The notes: generated by a model from the sequence alone, not told the origin. Counted from the first letter of the stretch, positions 23,301 to 32,849 are shown. The stretch is 64,000 bases of DNA from Camarhynchus parvulus (GCF_901933205.1 NC_044590.1:13357501-13421500), one strand, 5' to 3'. Translations and numbers: made by a program.

Positions 23301-26300
23301 GGATTGAGTTTCAGTCCACTCCAGTGTCCCTGAATTATTCCAGTGATATTTCCCATGAAGAGGTGGGTCTCTATCCCTGTCAGTGCAGGCCTGCTTGGGT
23401 AAAGCAGCCTGGGCTGCAGCAGGCAGCCTTGTCTGCCTGCCTGGCTCCAGCCAGAGACCATTGACTGCCAGATTGATTCCTGGCACCCCTGGAATGACTG
23501 ATCCAGCTCTGGAGCTTGCTGTTCAAATCAGCTCCAGGCCAAAAGCTGGGCATGGGGAGCTGCTTCTCCTGTGCCCACAAAGGGGAGGCAACACATGGGG
23601 GTTTGGATTGGGTGTGGGAAGGAATGGAGCAGGTGAGCTGGGGAATGGACTAAACTGAGCAGAGTTTTGTACCGAGAGGGCTGAACAGCAACTGCACTGC
23701 TGGTGCTTTGAGGATGCTGCCTGAGATGGAGATTTCTGAGGGACAGCTTTTCCTGTGTGTTAAAAGAATGGGATTTCTTTTATTGCCTAGTCAGATTAAA
23801 TGCTTAATTATGCATTCAGGACATGTTTGTACTGCAATCCAAAAATCACAGAGGCTAATTTGTGTGTATTTTTCCAAAGTGGACTTGTTCAGATCCTGCT
23901 AGTGGAACAGTTGCAATGGCCTGTGCTGCAGCTTTGGCAAGAATTTGCCTGTATTCTGGTGTCCATTAGTATATTGGCATGTAAAAAGTGCTACTAAGAA
24001 AACACTATATTTATGCATTATACATTTACTTATGACCTGAGAAATATTACTTGCAGCCTTATCCAGGATGCTGACAAGTATTGAGATCTGTCGATGGGAA
24101 GTAAAGATGTGACAAGGGCAAGAAATGTGAGAAGAACATGAGATTTCGGTTACATCCATGTAGGCCAGGTATGCAAGAACATTCAGTCAGGTAATGCAGT
24201 GGCATCCACACAGATTGGTTTACTGCTGATACCAAGACTGCATTTATAGGTGGTCCAAGGAGCAGTTGTGAAGAAAGGCACAAAGGAGAAGGAGGAAGTG
24301 GCTCCTAAGTTACAAGCAATGCTTATGGCCTGATTGATAACCTGGTATTTTCAAAGAGCAGTTCTGTATGAGGATGTAACAGGTAAAGAGAATAGAGAAA
24401 AAAAACCTGTACTGTTTTATCACTGCAGAAATGCATGCTTTACCCATATCTTGCACATTTGGTTGTCTAAGGACAGAGAGCAGAACTGTAGGTAAGAGAA
24501 TTTACAGTGATGATCAAAAAGGATGACCAGAGATGGTAATTAACTTCCCCAAGGGGAGTAAATGTTTAAGTATTCACTACTGAGAAGAAATGGCTGAGAG
24601 AGAGAGAGAGGTGGAGACACTACAGAGCTTTGTAAAACCATGAAATGGCTGGATAGGAAATTAATGCTTCCAGTGTCTGAAAACAAGAACGGGGAACACT
24701 AAAAAAAAACTAGCAGGAAGCAAATCCAGAAGATCCAGGAGAAAGTACTCAATTCTCCAAGGGGATTTGCAGGAGGGTCCCTAGAGAGAGGGTGTGTTGT
24801 TTTGGCCTGTGGACAAGGAGAAGATGAAGGACCTTAGCACTGTCCATTCCTGCTGTGGTCACTCTCCCCAGTGTATCGATTCTGACACCCTTCTAACCTT
24901 TATGTGGCACCAGCTCATGGAATCTCCTTTCTGAATGCCCAGCAGGCTGTTGCTGAAGGGGAGCAGCTGTCATGGCTGTCAGAGAAGAGACTCATGTTGC
25001 AGAGCCTGGAATGTCTGCAGCAAGCAGTTGCAAAGCTGGAAGATGAAAAGATGGAGCTCAGGCAACAAAACACTGAACTCAGGAGAACTCTTGAGCAGGT
25101 AAATTGGGCTTTCACTGTCTCTGCAGAGCCTCAGGCTCCTCTGTAACTTGGCACCTTAGGCCAGGCAGTGCTTTGGAGACCTCTGCTTGTTCCCTTGCCT
25201 CTCCCTGTCCCTGCTGTGGCACACCCCTTTGTTGGTTCTCTCTCTTGTGGCAGCCCATGGCTTTCACAAGGGCACCTTCACTGCGCTGCCTCCCTCCCTG
25301 GCCCCGTGTCCCTGCACACACACACTGGCCTCTCTTGCACAGCCTCCAGCGAGAGCTTTTTGCCCCCAGTGTTGTCTGGTGCAGTTCAGGGTCTCAGAGC
25401 AGGGATCTCCTTGCCTTGATGTCCAGAGGTCCTTTTGCTCCATGTTTGCTGGCAGGTTTCTGTGACCCTCTCTCCCATCCAATGTGCAGGTGGAACACGA
25501 ACGGAGGAGACTGAAGAGATGTTTTAGAGGTCGGTTACTCCCAGATGCCTCTGGATTTTCTCTCTCTGAGTCTGACCAGTGCAAGTTGCCCACTTCCAGA
25601 CAGGTGAGAACAATATTTTCCTTGGTACAAGGAAGCTTTGGTCATACGGAGGAATGATGAGAAATCCCAGTGGCAGCAGCCCTCCAGAGACCTAATAGAA
25701 GTCAGATACTGCCTGTGGTTGTGACCAAACAGACTGAAAGAAGATCCTTTCCTTTTCTTCACAGGAGGAGTCTCATGCTCACTGCAGTCAGCGCTTAGCT
25801 GAGTTACAGAACCAGGTGAGGAGTAGGAAAACTTTCCTCCAAAGGCTGCTGTGGCTCTACTGATGGGCACAGCTCTGCCTGCTGCTACAGCCTGAGTTGT
25901 GTTTGGTCTTTTAGGAAGTGAGTACAGCAGGTGTTGTCAGTTGTGCACCTGTTGGCAACAACCAAACATCCTTTACCTTGGTCTTGTCTCTGACTTGTCT
26001 AGATCAGGCAGTGGGGGAGACAGATGGGATGAAATTCAGAACACTGGAAGTCACCTGAAAATATCAGAATCATAGAATCATAAAATGCTTAAGGTTGGAA
26101 AAGCCCTGTCAGATAATCTAATCCAACTATTAAGCCAGATTGTTAATCCCAACACTAAACCATGGCCCGAAGTGCCACAGCCACATGTTTTCTGAACACT
26201 TCCAGGGACAGTGATTCCACTACTTCCCTGGGCAGTCTGGACCAGGATGTTCTCCTTTGTTGCCTGTTTCCATTTTCCCTTGACTCTGTAACAGTGGAGC

Positions 26301-27034
26301 TTGCATTTTAGCAGAAATCCAGGGACCTTAGGCAATACCAGAGGTTTATTATTCCACTGGTCTTGGTTGTCCACATTGTGCTCTGCTCCTGTGTGGAATG
26401 CTCTGAAGTTGGGGAGAGGGAGAGTTTGCTCTCTGTTCCTCAGCTGCCTGTCCAGCAGCTCAAGTAGAAGAGTCTTCCAGGAGCTCAGGGAAGCAGCAGC
26501 CCTCGTGCTGAGGCACAGCCTGTGGAGAAGGGAGTTGGTGGCCCTAATGTGTGCCTTGGAAAGCAGAGTTGGGTTCCTAAATCCCGTTGGAAGTCTCTGT
26601 AATAGACCTGTGGTGGCTGAGGGATGTACGTGGGAAGGGTTTGGCAGCCTTGAAGTGGACTTGTTGGTGATCTGAGCTCTGTTGTGTCTGGGAGCCTGTT
26701 CCTTTCCCCTTGCCCAAGGGCAGAGTGTTGGTGAGGGCTGGAGTTGGAGGCTGTGTCTGCCCCGAGAGCCGGTACCGGGGGGCTGCAGGTGCTCCTGCCA
26801 GCGTGGGCTTGTCTGAGCTGGGCCTTGTGCCTCTTTCAGGTGTCCCTGCTGCAGTCACAGCTGGCCCAAGACCGACAGCACTGTCAGAACTACATTGAGA
26901 GCTGTGCAAGAACCAGCCAGGAGCTGTCAGACCTTCACCAGGAGCTGTCCTGCTCCTTTGCAGCTGTGCAAGGAGCCCAAAGCTGCTGTTCTGGAAGAAG
27001 AGACTCGGAAGCTGGATCAGTCTCTGAACCTTAA
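2060..27034 (+). CDS. CEP250: CEP250 / C-Nap1, centrosomal linker coiled-coil protein (whole gene)
   Basis: CEP250 docks at the proximal ends of centrioles and anchors rootletin fibres that hold the two centrosomes together until NEK2 phosphorylation at mitosis. The assignment rests on conserved stretches in the vertebrate order: EEAQQRQAGLVR in exon 1, EDVGKLTVDW in exon 4, LLGLWRQVVTLRRLFLEMK in exon 5, QNEEKEKTMK in exon 7, SAKESLQSRLFAAQQQ at 12.9 kb, a giant heptad-repeat exon, and RLAELQNQ plus the terminal SLLQSQLAQ exon. Exon 1 to exon 8 and 14.36-26.9 kb keep a continuous reading frame across GT-AG (once GC-AG) introns. I estimate about 2,000 residues, compared with about 2,440 in mammals. 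Rootletin is the nearest alternative, but the giant exon and the C-terminus fit CEP250. Odd points: no in-frame ATG in exon 1, weakly supported exons at 10-13 kb, and a frame change in the last exon. Confidence 0.88.
2749..8982 (+). CDS. CEP250: CEP250 exons 2-8
   Basis: Exons read as 2749-2805, 3511-3593, 4161-4326, 5692-5798, 7494-7721, 8307-8403 and 8884-8982. Each is flanked by AG and GT, and the phases fit end to end (0, 2, 0, 2, 2, 0, 0). The protein runs from LQYQTWCRELEQQ through ENLAEVNTLLREHLNKA and the TVDWMRAREELE helix to the HYDSY-GEHARLLGLWRQ block, which is the best conserved part of the CEP250 N-terminus, and on to NITE. No stop interrupts these exons. Introns contain an ERVL-like LTR (4.5-5.0 kb) and a solo LTR (6.0-6.4 kb). 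Confidence 0.88.
4484..5046 (-). mobile_element. solo LTR, ERVL-like, in CEP250 intron 4
   Basis: The left edge tgtcaggaaagagagata and the internal cttgtttattgttatc (AATAAA on the minus strand) look like the reversed 3' end of an avian ERVL-type LTR. The right edge near agcagaca is estimated. A pair of perfect hairpins lies inside (4687-4753). Confidence 0.45.
4687..4753. repeat. two overlapping perfect inverted repeats
   Basis: Arms 4687-4703 and 4710-4726 are perfect 17-base inverted copies around a 6-base loop. Arms 4723-4734 and 4742-4753 are perfect 12-base inverted copies around 7 bases. The two hairpins share gggtt. They lie in the LTR-like sequence and may be part of its U3 or an intra-LTR rearrangement. 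Confidence 0.8.
6011..6379 (+). mobile_element. solo LTR, ERVK-like, in CEP250 intron 5
   Basis: It begins tgttaggatctttgagaag and ends gtgaacaccaccaca, giving TG...CA termini. A poly(A) signal aataaa lies at about 6297, followed by a cctgatacatggagtcaag-type R/U5 region I recognise from passerine ERVK LTRs. It is in the sense direction of the host gene, so it could provide a premature poly(A) site. No clean target-site duplication was seen. Confidence 0.7.
7185..7280. repeat. short tandem/inverted repeat cluster
   Basis: Copies of gcacagg and cctgtgc alternate in direction four or five times, and the segment ggcacaggtccttctggcct is duplicated about 35 bp apart. It lies in an intron. Confidence 0.6.
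8983..10009. other. CEP250 intron 8
   Basis: I find no exon here. The mammalian protein has about 40-50 residues between NITE and the next conserved block, and I could not locate their coding sequence. Confidence 0.4.
10010..10370 (+). CDS. CEP250: CEP250 candidate exon(s), weakly supported
   Basis: After ttgtctctgcag an open frame runs through CAKFEKSKEMLLQC, HQKNTKQWKEGSAQAEK and then a clear coiled coil EELQLQRDVLEQERDD. The second half reads as genuine CEP250-type heptads. An intron between aag|gttggt (10163) and acag|tggagg (10225) is possible, but the phases do not fit, while reading straight through stays open. The 3' border has no convincing donor. The incoming phase also disagrees with exon 8, so at least one exon is missing or altered. 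Confidence 0.5.
11444..11634 (+). CDS. CEP250: CEP250 exon (heptad repeat)
   Basis: Bounded by cttgcag and gtaaag. It encodes 63 codons plus two bases, including EEELLAQKADLEGRLAATE and LRQDLARQLAE, collinear with the mammalian segment just before SSAKELLE. About 170 residues of the mammalian protein between this exon and the 10 kb block have no visible counterpart. Confidence 0.8.
12938..13076 (+). CDS. CEP250: CEP250 exon SAKE..., with no clear donor
   Basis: After cttgtag the frame gives SAKESLQSRLFAAQQQMAQ, which matches mammalian SSAKELLESSLFEAQQQ, and the incoming phase fits the previous exon. The frame then runs into proline-rich residues and a stop at 13074-13076. I see no consensus donor before that stop. 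The splice site is either non-canonical, lost, or hidden by a sequence error. Confidence 0.6.
13225..13345. repeat. 17-bp minisatellite
   Basis: A unit close to tggagcagatgccaacg repeats five times with an interrupted middle. It sits just after the exon that lacks a donor and could mark a rearrangement. Confidence 0.75.
14362..19827 (+). CDS. CEP250: CEP250 central exons (14.36-19.83 kb)
   Basis: Exons: 14362-14496, 14772-14915, 15378-15658, 17079-17238, 17805-18117, 18545-18672, 18936-19056 and 19673-19827. Phases match throughout (0,0,0,2,0,1,0,1). All encode heptad coiled coil, for example LLQTQAELSQARQQVQQLRQ, EELQGLKEEMNLLLEQKEAL and LTLSLEEKDLSLRTLEE. The intron after 18117 uses a GC donor (gcaagt); the other donors are GT. 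A 1.1 kb antisense CR1 fills much of the 15.66-17.08 kb intron. This is the strongest supported part after the giant exon. Confidence 0.88.
15930..17045 (-). mobile_element. CR1 LINE fragment with ORF2 remnant
   Basis: The minus strand encodes RPEWISKELLSFLKCKQDI and DHLGIKSGQGHQEG, typical of the stretch between the CR1 endonuclease and reverse transcriptase. The frame shifts between two overlapping segments (16388-16128 and 16234-15971). The right part (16.6-17.04 kb) resembles reversed upstream CR1 sequence. It is 5'- and 3'-truncated and dead. Confidence 0.75.
20774..23290 (+). CDS. CEP250: CEP250 giant coiled-coil exon
   Basis: A single exon of 2,517 bp (839 codons) between ttttggcag and gtaggc, phase 0 at both ends. 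It is almost all heptads rich in E, K, Q and L, with a recurring unit of roughly 35-45 residues built on QIQELEKQ (near 21.2, 21.3 and 21.5 kb). Mammalian CEP250 also has one very large internal exon with the same QEQIQELEK repeats, which is strong support for the identity. There is no stop and codon use is uniform. The C-terminal half of CEP250 carries the NEK2-regulated centriole-binding part. Confidence 0.93.
23291..24942. other. CEP250 intron after the giant exon
   Basis: 1.65 kb without a convincing exon. A short (ag)n run lies near 24597-24612. The mammalian protein has about 35 extra residues at this point that I cannot find here. Confidence 0.5.
24943..25815 (+). CDS. CEP250: CEP250 exons near the C-terminus
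   Basis: Exons 24943-25098 (QAVAEGEQLS to TELRRTLEQ), 25490-25603 (VEHERRRLKRCF to LPTSRQ) and 25765-25815 (EESHAHCSQRLAELQNQ). All are phase 0 with GT-AG borders. LECLQQAVAKLEDEK and LRRTLEQVEHERRRLKR align closely with the mammalian LEHLQQAVARLE and LRSTLEQVERERRKLKR. Confidence 0.88.
26066..26255 (-). mobile_element. CR1 LINE 3' fragment
   Basis: Starts agaatcatagaatcata, the reversed CR1 tail, and continues with the typical ggttggaaaagccctg and ttccctgggcagtctg blocks. Inserted antisense in the penultimate CEP250 intron. Confidence 0.85.
26840..27034 (+). CDS. CEP250: CEP250 last coding exon with frame change
   Basis: After ctctttcag the frame gives SLLQSQLAQDRQHCQNYIES and LSDLHQELSCSFAAVQ, matching the mammalian end. 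From about 26966 the conserved continuation (AAVLEEETRKLDQSL) lies in the next frame, 26895-27128, while the incoming frame stops at 27032-27034. Either one base has been gained or lost here, giving a shortened C-terminus, or the sequence has an error. A possible AATAAA lies at 27565-27570. Confidence 0.75.
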   Translation: MSLLQSQLAQDRQHCQNYIESCARTSQELSDLHQELSCSFAAVQGAQSCCSGRRDSEAGSVSEP

Positions 27035-27564
27035 CTCGGCACTGACATCCCTGGGCCATCAGTCTCTGGAGAGACAGCTGGAGCATCCAAGAGCCAGACC
27101 TGCCAGAAGCAATGATGACCTGAGGTAACAGCACCTCTGGTCTCCATTTAAATGGAACAATTTCTCCTAAGACAAAGAGCTCATGGATGTGAGAAATGGG
27201 GTCAGCTCCTCAGGACAGGGCTACTCCCTGCCTTAACCATCTTTTGGTCTCACATTTGGCTGGTGTCAAACCTCACCTTATGTTGAGGATTAGGATCTAC
27301 GAAACATTATTTCATGAAGTAGATGATTTCTGTGACAAAAATGTGAATATGTGAGAACAACATCGTAGGTAAGGAGAAGGAATGATGTATGGAGAAGGAA
27401 GCCCGAACAAAAAAAATAATCCTTGAACAGTAAGACTTGTGGGTGACATCTGTCTGAGGGCAGCTACTTAAAAGGACACAAAGAGTGCACTACAAAGTAA
27501 CGTAACAGTTTGCGGTGTTTGCATTTGCAAGCATCTCCTGGGGACAGGTATTTTAATTTTTTTT

Positions 27565-27570
27565 AATAAA
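27565..27570 (+). terminator. candidate poly(A) signal for CEP250
   Basis: AATAAA about 530 bp after the last CEP250 stop, in an AT-rich stretch. No other canonical signal was noticed closer to the stop. Confidence 0.4.
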
Positions 27571-27922
27571 ATGTTTTTCAGAAGAAAATTATACTCATTT
27601 TCACTGGCACAGTGAGGCTACTGCAAGCTCTTACACAATTTCCCTTCTTGAGGGCAGAGGTGTTCCCTGCAACAAGTAATGAGAGTTTGAGGTGTTATCA
27701 AACAAAGGGGTGAAGAGTGCACAGCAGGGATCAAAGTTCATTGAGAAATGGGGCTGCCCTTCCCTTCTCCCTTTTCTTCCCTTTTTCCCTCCAAAGCACT
27801 GGTGGCTTTGCCCCAGCAGCAGCCCCAGGGACAGCTCAGCTGCTCTCCACAGGCTGTCAGTGCCCAGCTCCAGCCCTGCCACAGCCTGAGGCCACAGATG
27901 TGTGGGGAGGGTGTCCTGGTGA

Positions 27923-28440
27923 ATGGTTAAACTGAAAATCACGGGCAAAGACTCCCTAACTTGTCAAAGTTAGAAAGTGTTATGTTTATTACACCAGCGG
28001 GTGGCACCATGGGGATCGTCCCCAAAATGTGTGACTGCGCCACACAAGGACTTTTGCCTTCCATTTATTTCCCAAAATAATACATACACATAACCATAAC
28101 CCCAGCACCTCTCATCCCTGCTTTGTATTTAAATGAGTTTATTAGTCCTTCACGCCTGGGCAATTCTCATCTTGAATTGGGTCAGTGATCTCAGACTGGG
28201 TCAGTGGTCCCAGGGCTGAAGTCAGAAAAGTCTTTGTCAGGTCTCTGGGACTCTCTGGCATGATCCAAGCTCTCTTGCTTCATGATGGATTGACATAGAG
28301 TCCAGGTGATGGACATTGTTCTACTGGTTTCAATAATGGTTCCTATAATGGTTCCCCTGCTCCACTTCCTTCTGCAAATGAGTTCATTGTGGCCGCAGCT
28401 CTCTTCACAGAGAGCAGCAGGCACAACTTCCCAAGGATTT
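27923..28440 (-). mobile_element. LTR-like sequence, minus orientation
   Basis: Begins tggttaaactgaaaatcac, with gttatgtttattacacc giving AATAAA on the minus strand. This resembles a reversed LTR 3' end. The right edge is uncertain. Confidence 0.4.
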
Positions 28441-28524
28441 TTCCTGAGGAAGGCAGTGAGAACCGCAGAGAAGAAGAGAAAACAATTCTTATCTCTAGTC
28501 ACTGCTCCTGTTGTTTTTGCACAT

Positions 28525-28671
28525 ATGGAATGTGTTATGGAGATTGTTTACCAAAAGTGATTTAGTTAATTGGACACTGGTGAAAGTTGTTTTAAGTGAT
28601 TAGCCAATCACTCAAAGCTGTGTCCTGGCTGTCTCAGACAGTCACGGGTTTTTCTTTAGTAGTATAGCATA
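28525..28671 (+). mobile_element. first half of an older plus-strand ERVK-like LTR
   Basis: Starts near tatggaatgtgttatggag and carries ccaatcactcaaagctgtg, cagacagtcacgg and then tagtagtatagcatag. The U3 order matches the solo LTR at 6011. The sequence breaks off in a TATAG-type run where ERV-1 begins. Its second half resumes at 32850. Confidence 0.55.
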
Positions 28672-28686
28672 GTCCCCCTTTTTTGT

Positions 28687-30222
28687 TTAAAAAAAAATAA
28701 TGAAAGGTAATCTCCAAATGATGGAGGAGACTATTAAAACTACAACTAAAATTAAAAGAACTAAAAGCACAGACCTTAAAATCGACCCCACCCAATCTGA
28801 AAGGCCCCATCCTGAGAAAATGTCCCCCAGCCAGTCCGATGTTTCTTTCTTAATGTCATTGACCATGTTTCGCATCTTCTTGATAGCACTTCTCGCGTCC
28901 TCGGCCTTTGATGATAAATTGAGGCAGCAGAGGCCCTCGAATTCTTCGCACTGGTGGTTGTAAAGGAGGAACAGAAAGTCGAGGGCCGCCCTATTTTGCA
29001 ATGTTGCCTTCCTTGTAATTTCCTCGTCTGATAGGAGGTCCGATAATGCGGCTGATGTAAGATTGGCTTGTTTAGCCACCCAACATTCTAGGTGGGCCAA
29101 TTTGCCTAGAGCCTTGGCTGCGGATACCCAGGGCAAAAACACGGTAATCACAACTCCTTTGGGTTTAGACCAATGAATAATTTCTGAGTCACAGTCTGGG
29201 TCAAGATTTCCAAGATCTCTTTTGGAACAGGCTGAATTCAGTGTGACATTTTTTAATATCCAATTATTAATTTGGGTACTGTTGGGGGTAAACAGCGACA
29301 GCCATCCAAAAGTGCAAGGGCCTCCAGTAAGGCGAGAGGGGATGCCTGCCCGTGCTCGATCTCCGCAAACCAAAAACACACCACAGGGTAGGGATCCTAA
29401 TAAATTCGAATGGCAGACCTGACGATATCTGTGGGCCTGCCTGGCTGAAATGGACTCTTGGATTTTCTCCAGTGCTGTCTGTGCCTCCTGGGTAAGTGAC
29501 CTAGGAGAACTGAGCTTCTCTCCCCCTTTCAATAAATTGAAAAGGGGGGCTAGGTTGTCAGTTGGAATTCCTAGCCAAGGCCTTACCCGATTCAAAGACC
29601 CACACAAGTGGTGGACATCTGCCAAGGTCTTAACATTAGTCTTTATAACCAATTTTTGCACCACAATGGTCCACCTGCTAATATCCAAGCCCAGGTACTT
29701 CCAGGGTGGCATCCACTGAATTTTGTCCTGCTGAAGCTCGAACCCTGCAGCAATCAATGCATTGATCGTCAGGTCAAGCATGTGAGTAAGTATGTCATCT
29801 GTCAGAGCACAAATGAGTATATCGTCCATATAATGGAAAATTACAGCATCTTTCACGGCTTTACGTACTGGGGACAGCAAGGAAGCTATGTACCACTGGC
29901 AGATAACAGGGCTGTTTATCATTCCCTGTGGTAAAACATGCCAATAGTAGCGCTTCCTTGGGGCTTCACGGTTGATGGTGGGGACCGTGAAGGTAAAACG
30001 TGGGGCGTCGTCAGGGTGTAGGGGAATTTGGAAGAAACAATCTTTTATATCTACAATTGCCAAATTCCAATTTTGGGGGAGCATCGTTGGAGACAGCATC
30101 CCTGATTGGAGAGGACCCATGTCCTTAACGACATTATTAATTTGACGGCGATCGTGGAGGAGCCGCCACTTATCTTTGTTGGGTTTTTTGATGACAAAAA
30201 CTGGGGAGTTCCATTCCGACAT
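28687..30222 (-). pseudogene. ERV-1 pol-env fusion reading frame (511 codons)
   Basis: The first part is reverse transcriptase: LHDRRQINN, DIKDCFFQIPLHPDDAPRF and the catalytic YMDDIL are present. Near plus 29393 it passes, still in frame, into the late surface and transmembrane parts of env. The env part has a CX6CC motif (CEEFEGLCC), an immunosuppressive-like LQNRAALDF segment and a C-terminal hydrophobic membrane segment. RT thumb/connection, RNase H, integrase and most of the surface unit are missing. The fusion has no stop over 511 codons. As a retroviral relic it cannot be a complete polymerase or envelope; any function would be new. Confidence 0.8.
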
Positions 30223-30249
30223 GGTTTCTACCAGATTACCCTTAAGTAG

Positions 30250-30867
30250 CTACTCCTGGATGAGCTCATTGAGCGCCTTCAATTTTTGTTTATTGAGCGG
30301 CCACTGTTCTACCCATACTGGTTTATCGGATTTCCAAAGCAGCTTCTGGGTAGGGCACTCTTCAGTGACCGCTGCCCGAAAAACCTGGGGAGCCACTGGG
30401 AGGTCAATTCTAGCTCCCCACTGGACAAGAAGGTCTCTCCTCCACAGGGGTTCCATATATTCCAAAATGAATGGGCATATAGACGCCAATTGCCCATTCA
30501 GCCCCATAATTTGCACGATACTCTTGGATTGTCTCGCCAATTGCATGCCCCCAACACCTTGAATGCGACCAGCCACATCTTGCAACTCCCAATGTGACGG
30601 CCATTCCCAAGAAGGAATGATTGTCACACCTGCCCCTGTGTCCAAAAACCCTTGGAGAGATTTGTGATCTCCACCCCTTGAAAGGTGGCAGATGATCCGG
30701 GGTTTTTCTCGCCCCAAAACCTGGGTCCAGGCTGCCATGTCAGGGATATCTTGCTGAGGTGTGCAAGGCAGCTCTGAACTCCAGGTCAGCTCAGGCACTG
30801 GGATGGCCTGAGCTACAACCTGGCCTTTAGGCAGGAAGAGGGGAGGGCGGACACGGTACAGCCCCAT
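30250..30867 (-). pseudogene. ERV-1 dUTPase-tail/protease/RT start
   Basis: Carries the AQAIPVPE segment, an aspartic protease active site [10 protein letters not shown], and then the [14 protein letters not shown] lead-in to reverse transcriptase. A TAG stop and the frame end at about 30250 separate it from the fusion frame, which begins at an internal Met. Confidence 0.75.
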
Positions 30868-31490
30868 AGAAAACTTCCCTGGGTCTGATGTTAAAGAGCC
30901 CCAGGACTATATTTACTTCAAGCAGTGTAAACTTTGTGTCTCCAACGACGACATAGTTACATCCGATCTGTCACCAGTTTCCTGGGCACTCAGGCCACAC
31001 AGTTACCAGATGGAAGTTGGAGTCTCTTAGATGGAGTGGTCAGTCAGCTGCAACCTGAAAGGGACAGTTTTGGAAAGCATGGTTAAAATGGGTCTAGGTT
31101 GAATGCAGTCTAGACAAGTCGAGTCCGGTTTAACAAAGTCTGTTTTGGTTGTGGACACAGGCAGGCCTAGTTTAGAATTCTCTCCTCCTTTTGCCTCCCC
31201 ACAAGATGTTATTAAACCCGCCTCACTTGTATCTTCACGCAAGGGGGGGCTGCGCTCAGAAACTAGTTTTTTTGTTGGGGGTTTCTCCGAGGTCCCTGCC
31301 TTTTCCTAAATTCTAAAAGCTGGAGTCTCAGGGGGCAGGCAGGCATCCAGTGTCCCAGCTTCCTGCAGAGATGGCCGGGAGCAGTTCTCCTTTGGGATGG
31401 TCCTGGGGTGCGGGGACACGGTAGACGATCGGCCAAAGGCAGGGCTGGATCTACAGGTTTGACGTCCGTGTTGTCAGCAGAGGCAATCCT
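30868..31490 (-). pseudogene. ERV-1 degraded gag-pro junction
   Basis: Segments such as VVGDTKFT and WPECPGNW correspond to the dUTPase-like/protease leader in ERV-2 (41.56-41.83 kb), but the frame is broken several times. No zinc knuckle was recognised. Confidence 0.5.
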
Positions 31491-32160
31491 TCAAGGTTGC
31501 AGTCGAGTTTTGTAGTCGAGGTCTCCCAGTGACAGCCAGACTTTGTGCACATAAACTTCCAGCATGTGTTGCAGAGTAGGAGGAAGGTCCAGGGGTAAAC
31601 TGAAAATGGCAGCCTTGCAAGCCAGGTTAGCATTTGCAAATGCTACCTCCTTGAGAATCTCCGTCCTGGCCTCCTCACTCTGCACCTGCAAATCAACTGC
31701 CTTGCGACGGCGCTCAACAAAGGATACAAATGATTCATTTGGATGCTGGAAAATTCTAGAATAGGTGACATGAGGTGCTGCTGACCGCAACCTGAAGAAA
31801 GCCCTTTCTGCTGCCCTGGCAGTTTCTTTCAATGCCTCCGGGGGAATGGACCTAACTTGGGAATGACCATCCGCCCAATTCCCCATCCTGCACAGATGGT
31901 CATTTGAAATGATCTCACCATCAAAATCAACACCAGTGTGGGGATTGTCCCAAAGGGAGGGTAGGATTCCCACCACCTCCTTTTTCCATGCTGCCTCCCG
32001 CATGACAAATTCCGTGGGGTTTAACAGACATGAAAAAAGACGCCGCAGGTCAGCGGGGGTGACTTCTGATTCTGTCAGCATGGCCCTCAGGATTTCCCGG
32101 AAATACTCACTCTCCTGGGAGAAATCCTTTTGAGCCTTGCACAGCTCTTTGATAACATGG
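31491..32160 (-). pseudogene. ERV-1 gag capsid fragment
   Basis: Encodes LNPTEFVMREAAWKKEV, RIFQHPNESFVSFVERRR (major homology region) and LPLDLPPTLQHMLE, all parallel to the ERV-2 capsid. The matrix and proline-rich parts are absent; coding sequence begins just after the primer-site junction. The frame ends in the capsid C-terminus with no nucleocapsid. Confidence 0.75.
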
Positions 32161-32191
32161 TGGGGGAATAGGGTCCACTGGGCGCCAAAAC

Positions 32192-32849
32192 TGAAGTGGT
32201 CCAGCTGGAGAAAGATTGATTGTCCTTCTCGGACATCCCGGCTAGCTATCCAGCACCACTAGCAGTAGGGGAGCACTATCCCGAACTCCGTGGTTCGGGA
32301 CAGCACCTAAGGCAAACGCTCTGTGCTATGACAGCAGCGCTACCTTGTGGTAGGACGTGGCTCGGCTTATGGCTACAGTCAGCAGAAATAAGAGAGCGCT
32401 CTCCAGCTGTGGTGAATCCAGGTCTATTGAGTCCCACGGGAAACCGACAACCGAAGAGAGAGAGGGAGGGGTTGCAACAGCTTATAAGGAGGGAGGGAAA
32501 CAGGGGAGGAGTCAGTCCTTGGACAAACAGGGTTCCAGAGGGGAGTGGGATACAAAAGATTGACTTAGGGAGAACACCAATGGGGATAACTTGAGGGTGG
32601 GGCCCCAGCCCCTGAGCCAATCACTCGACGCTCCAGCTGGAAGTTTCTAGAGAGTTCTAGAGAGAAGGGTGGGAGCGCCGAGTGACGGACAGGGCAGCGG
32701 GGAGGGATTTGAGAAAGAATACATTAATCTCCAAGGCAACTGGGGAGGAGTTGGGGTAACTGGCAGCACAAGGGAGGGAGAGGAGAACCAGGGCAGAACC
32801 CTTACCTGATAGGGGGGAGCAGAACAGTCCAACTTATACAGACACAACA
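32192..32849 (-). mobile_element. ERV-1 5' LTR
   Basis: Bounded by TG at 32192 and CA at 32848-32849. It shares with the ERV-2 LTR the blocks gccaatcact, gaagtttctagag and gagtgacggacagggc. A TATA-like cttataag lies near 32480. It is followed on the left by tggcgccca, the start of a lysine-type primer site. Confidence 0.65.

Larger units (their letters stand above)
28672..32849 (-). mobile_element. ERV-1: internally deleted endogenous retrovirus
   Basis: Minus-strand order from right to left: 5' LTR (32192-32849), primer site fused to gag, partial gag capsid, protease, start of reverse transcriptase joined to the end of env, then a polypurine tract (minus of 28672-28684). It is close to ERV-2 by its LTR blocks and proteins. 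Compared with ERV-2 it lacks the 5' part of gag and everything from mid-pol to late env. I see no 3' LTR: the polypurine tract touches the older plus-strand LTR directly. Confidence 0.8.

Noticed and set aside
20924..23464. Intronless gene or retrogene of 846 codons
   Set aside because: The frame opens before 20924 at an AG acceptor, closes at a gtaggc donor and fits flanking exon phases, so it is an internal exon.
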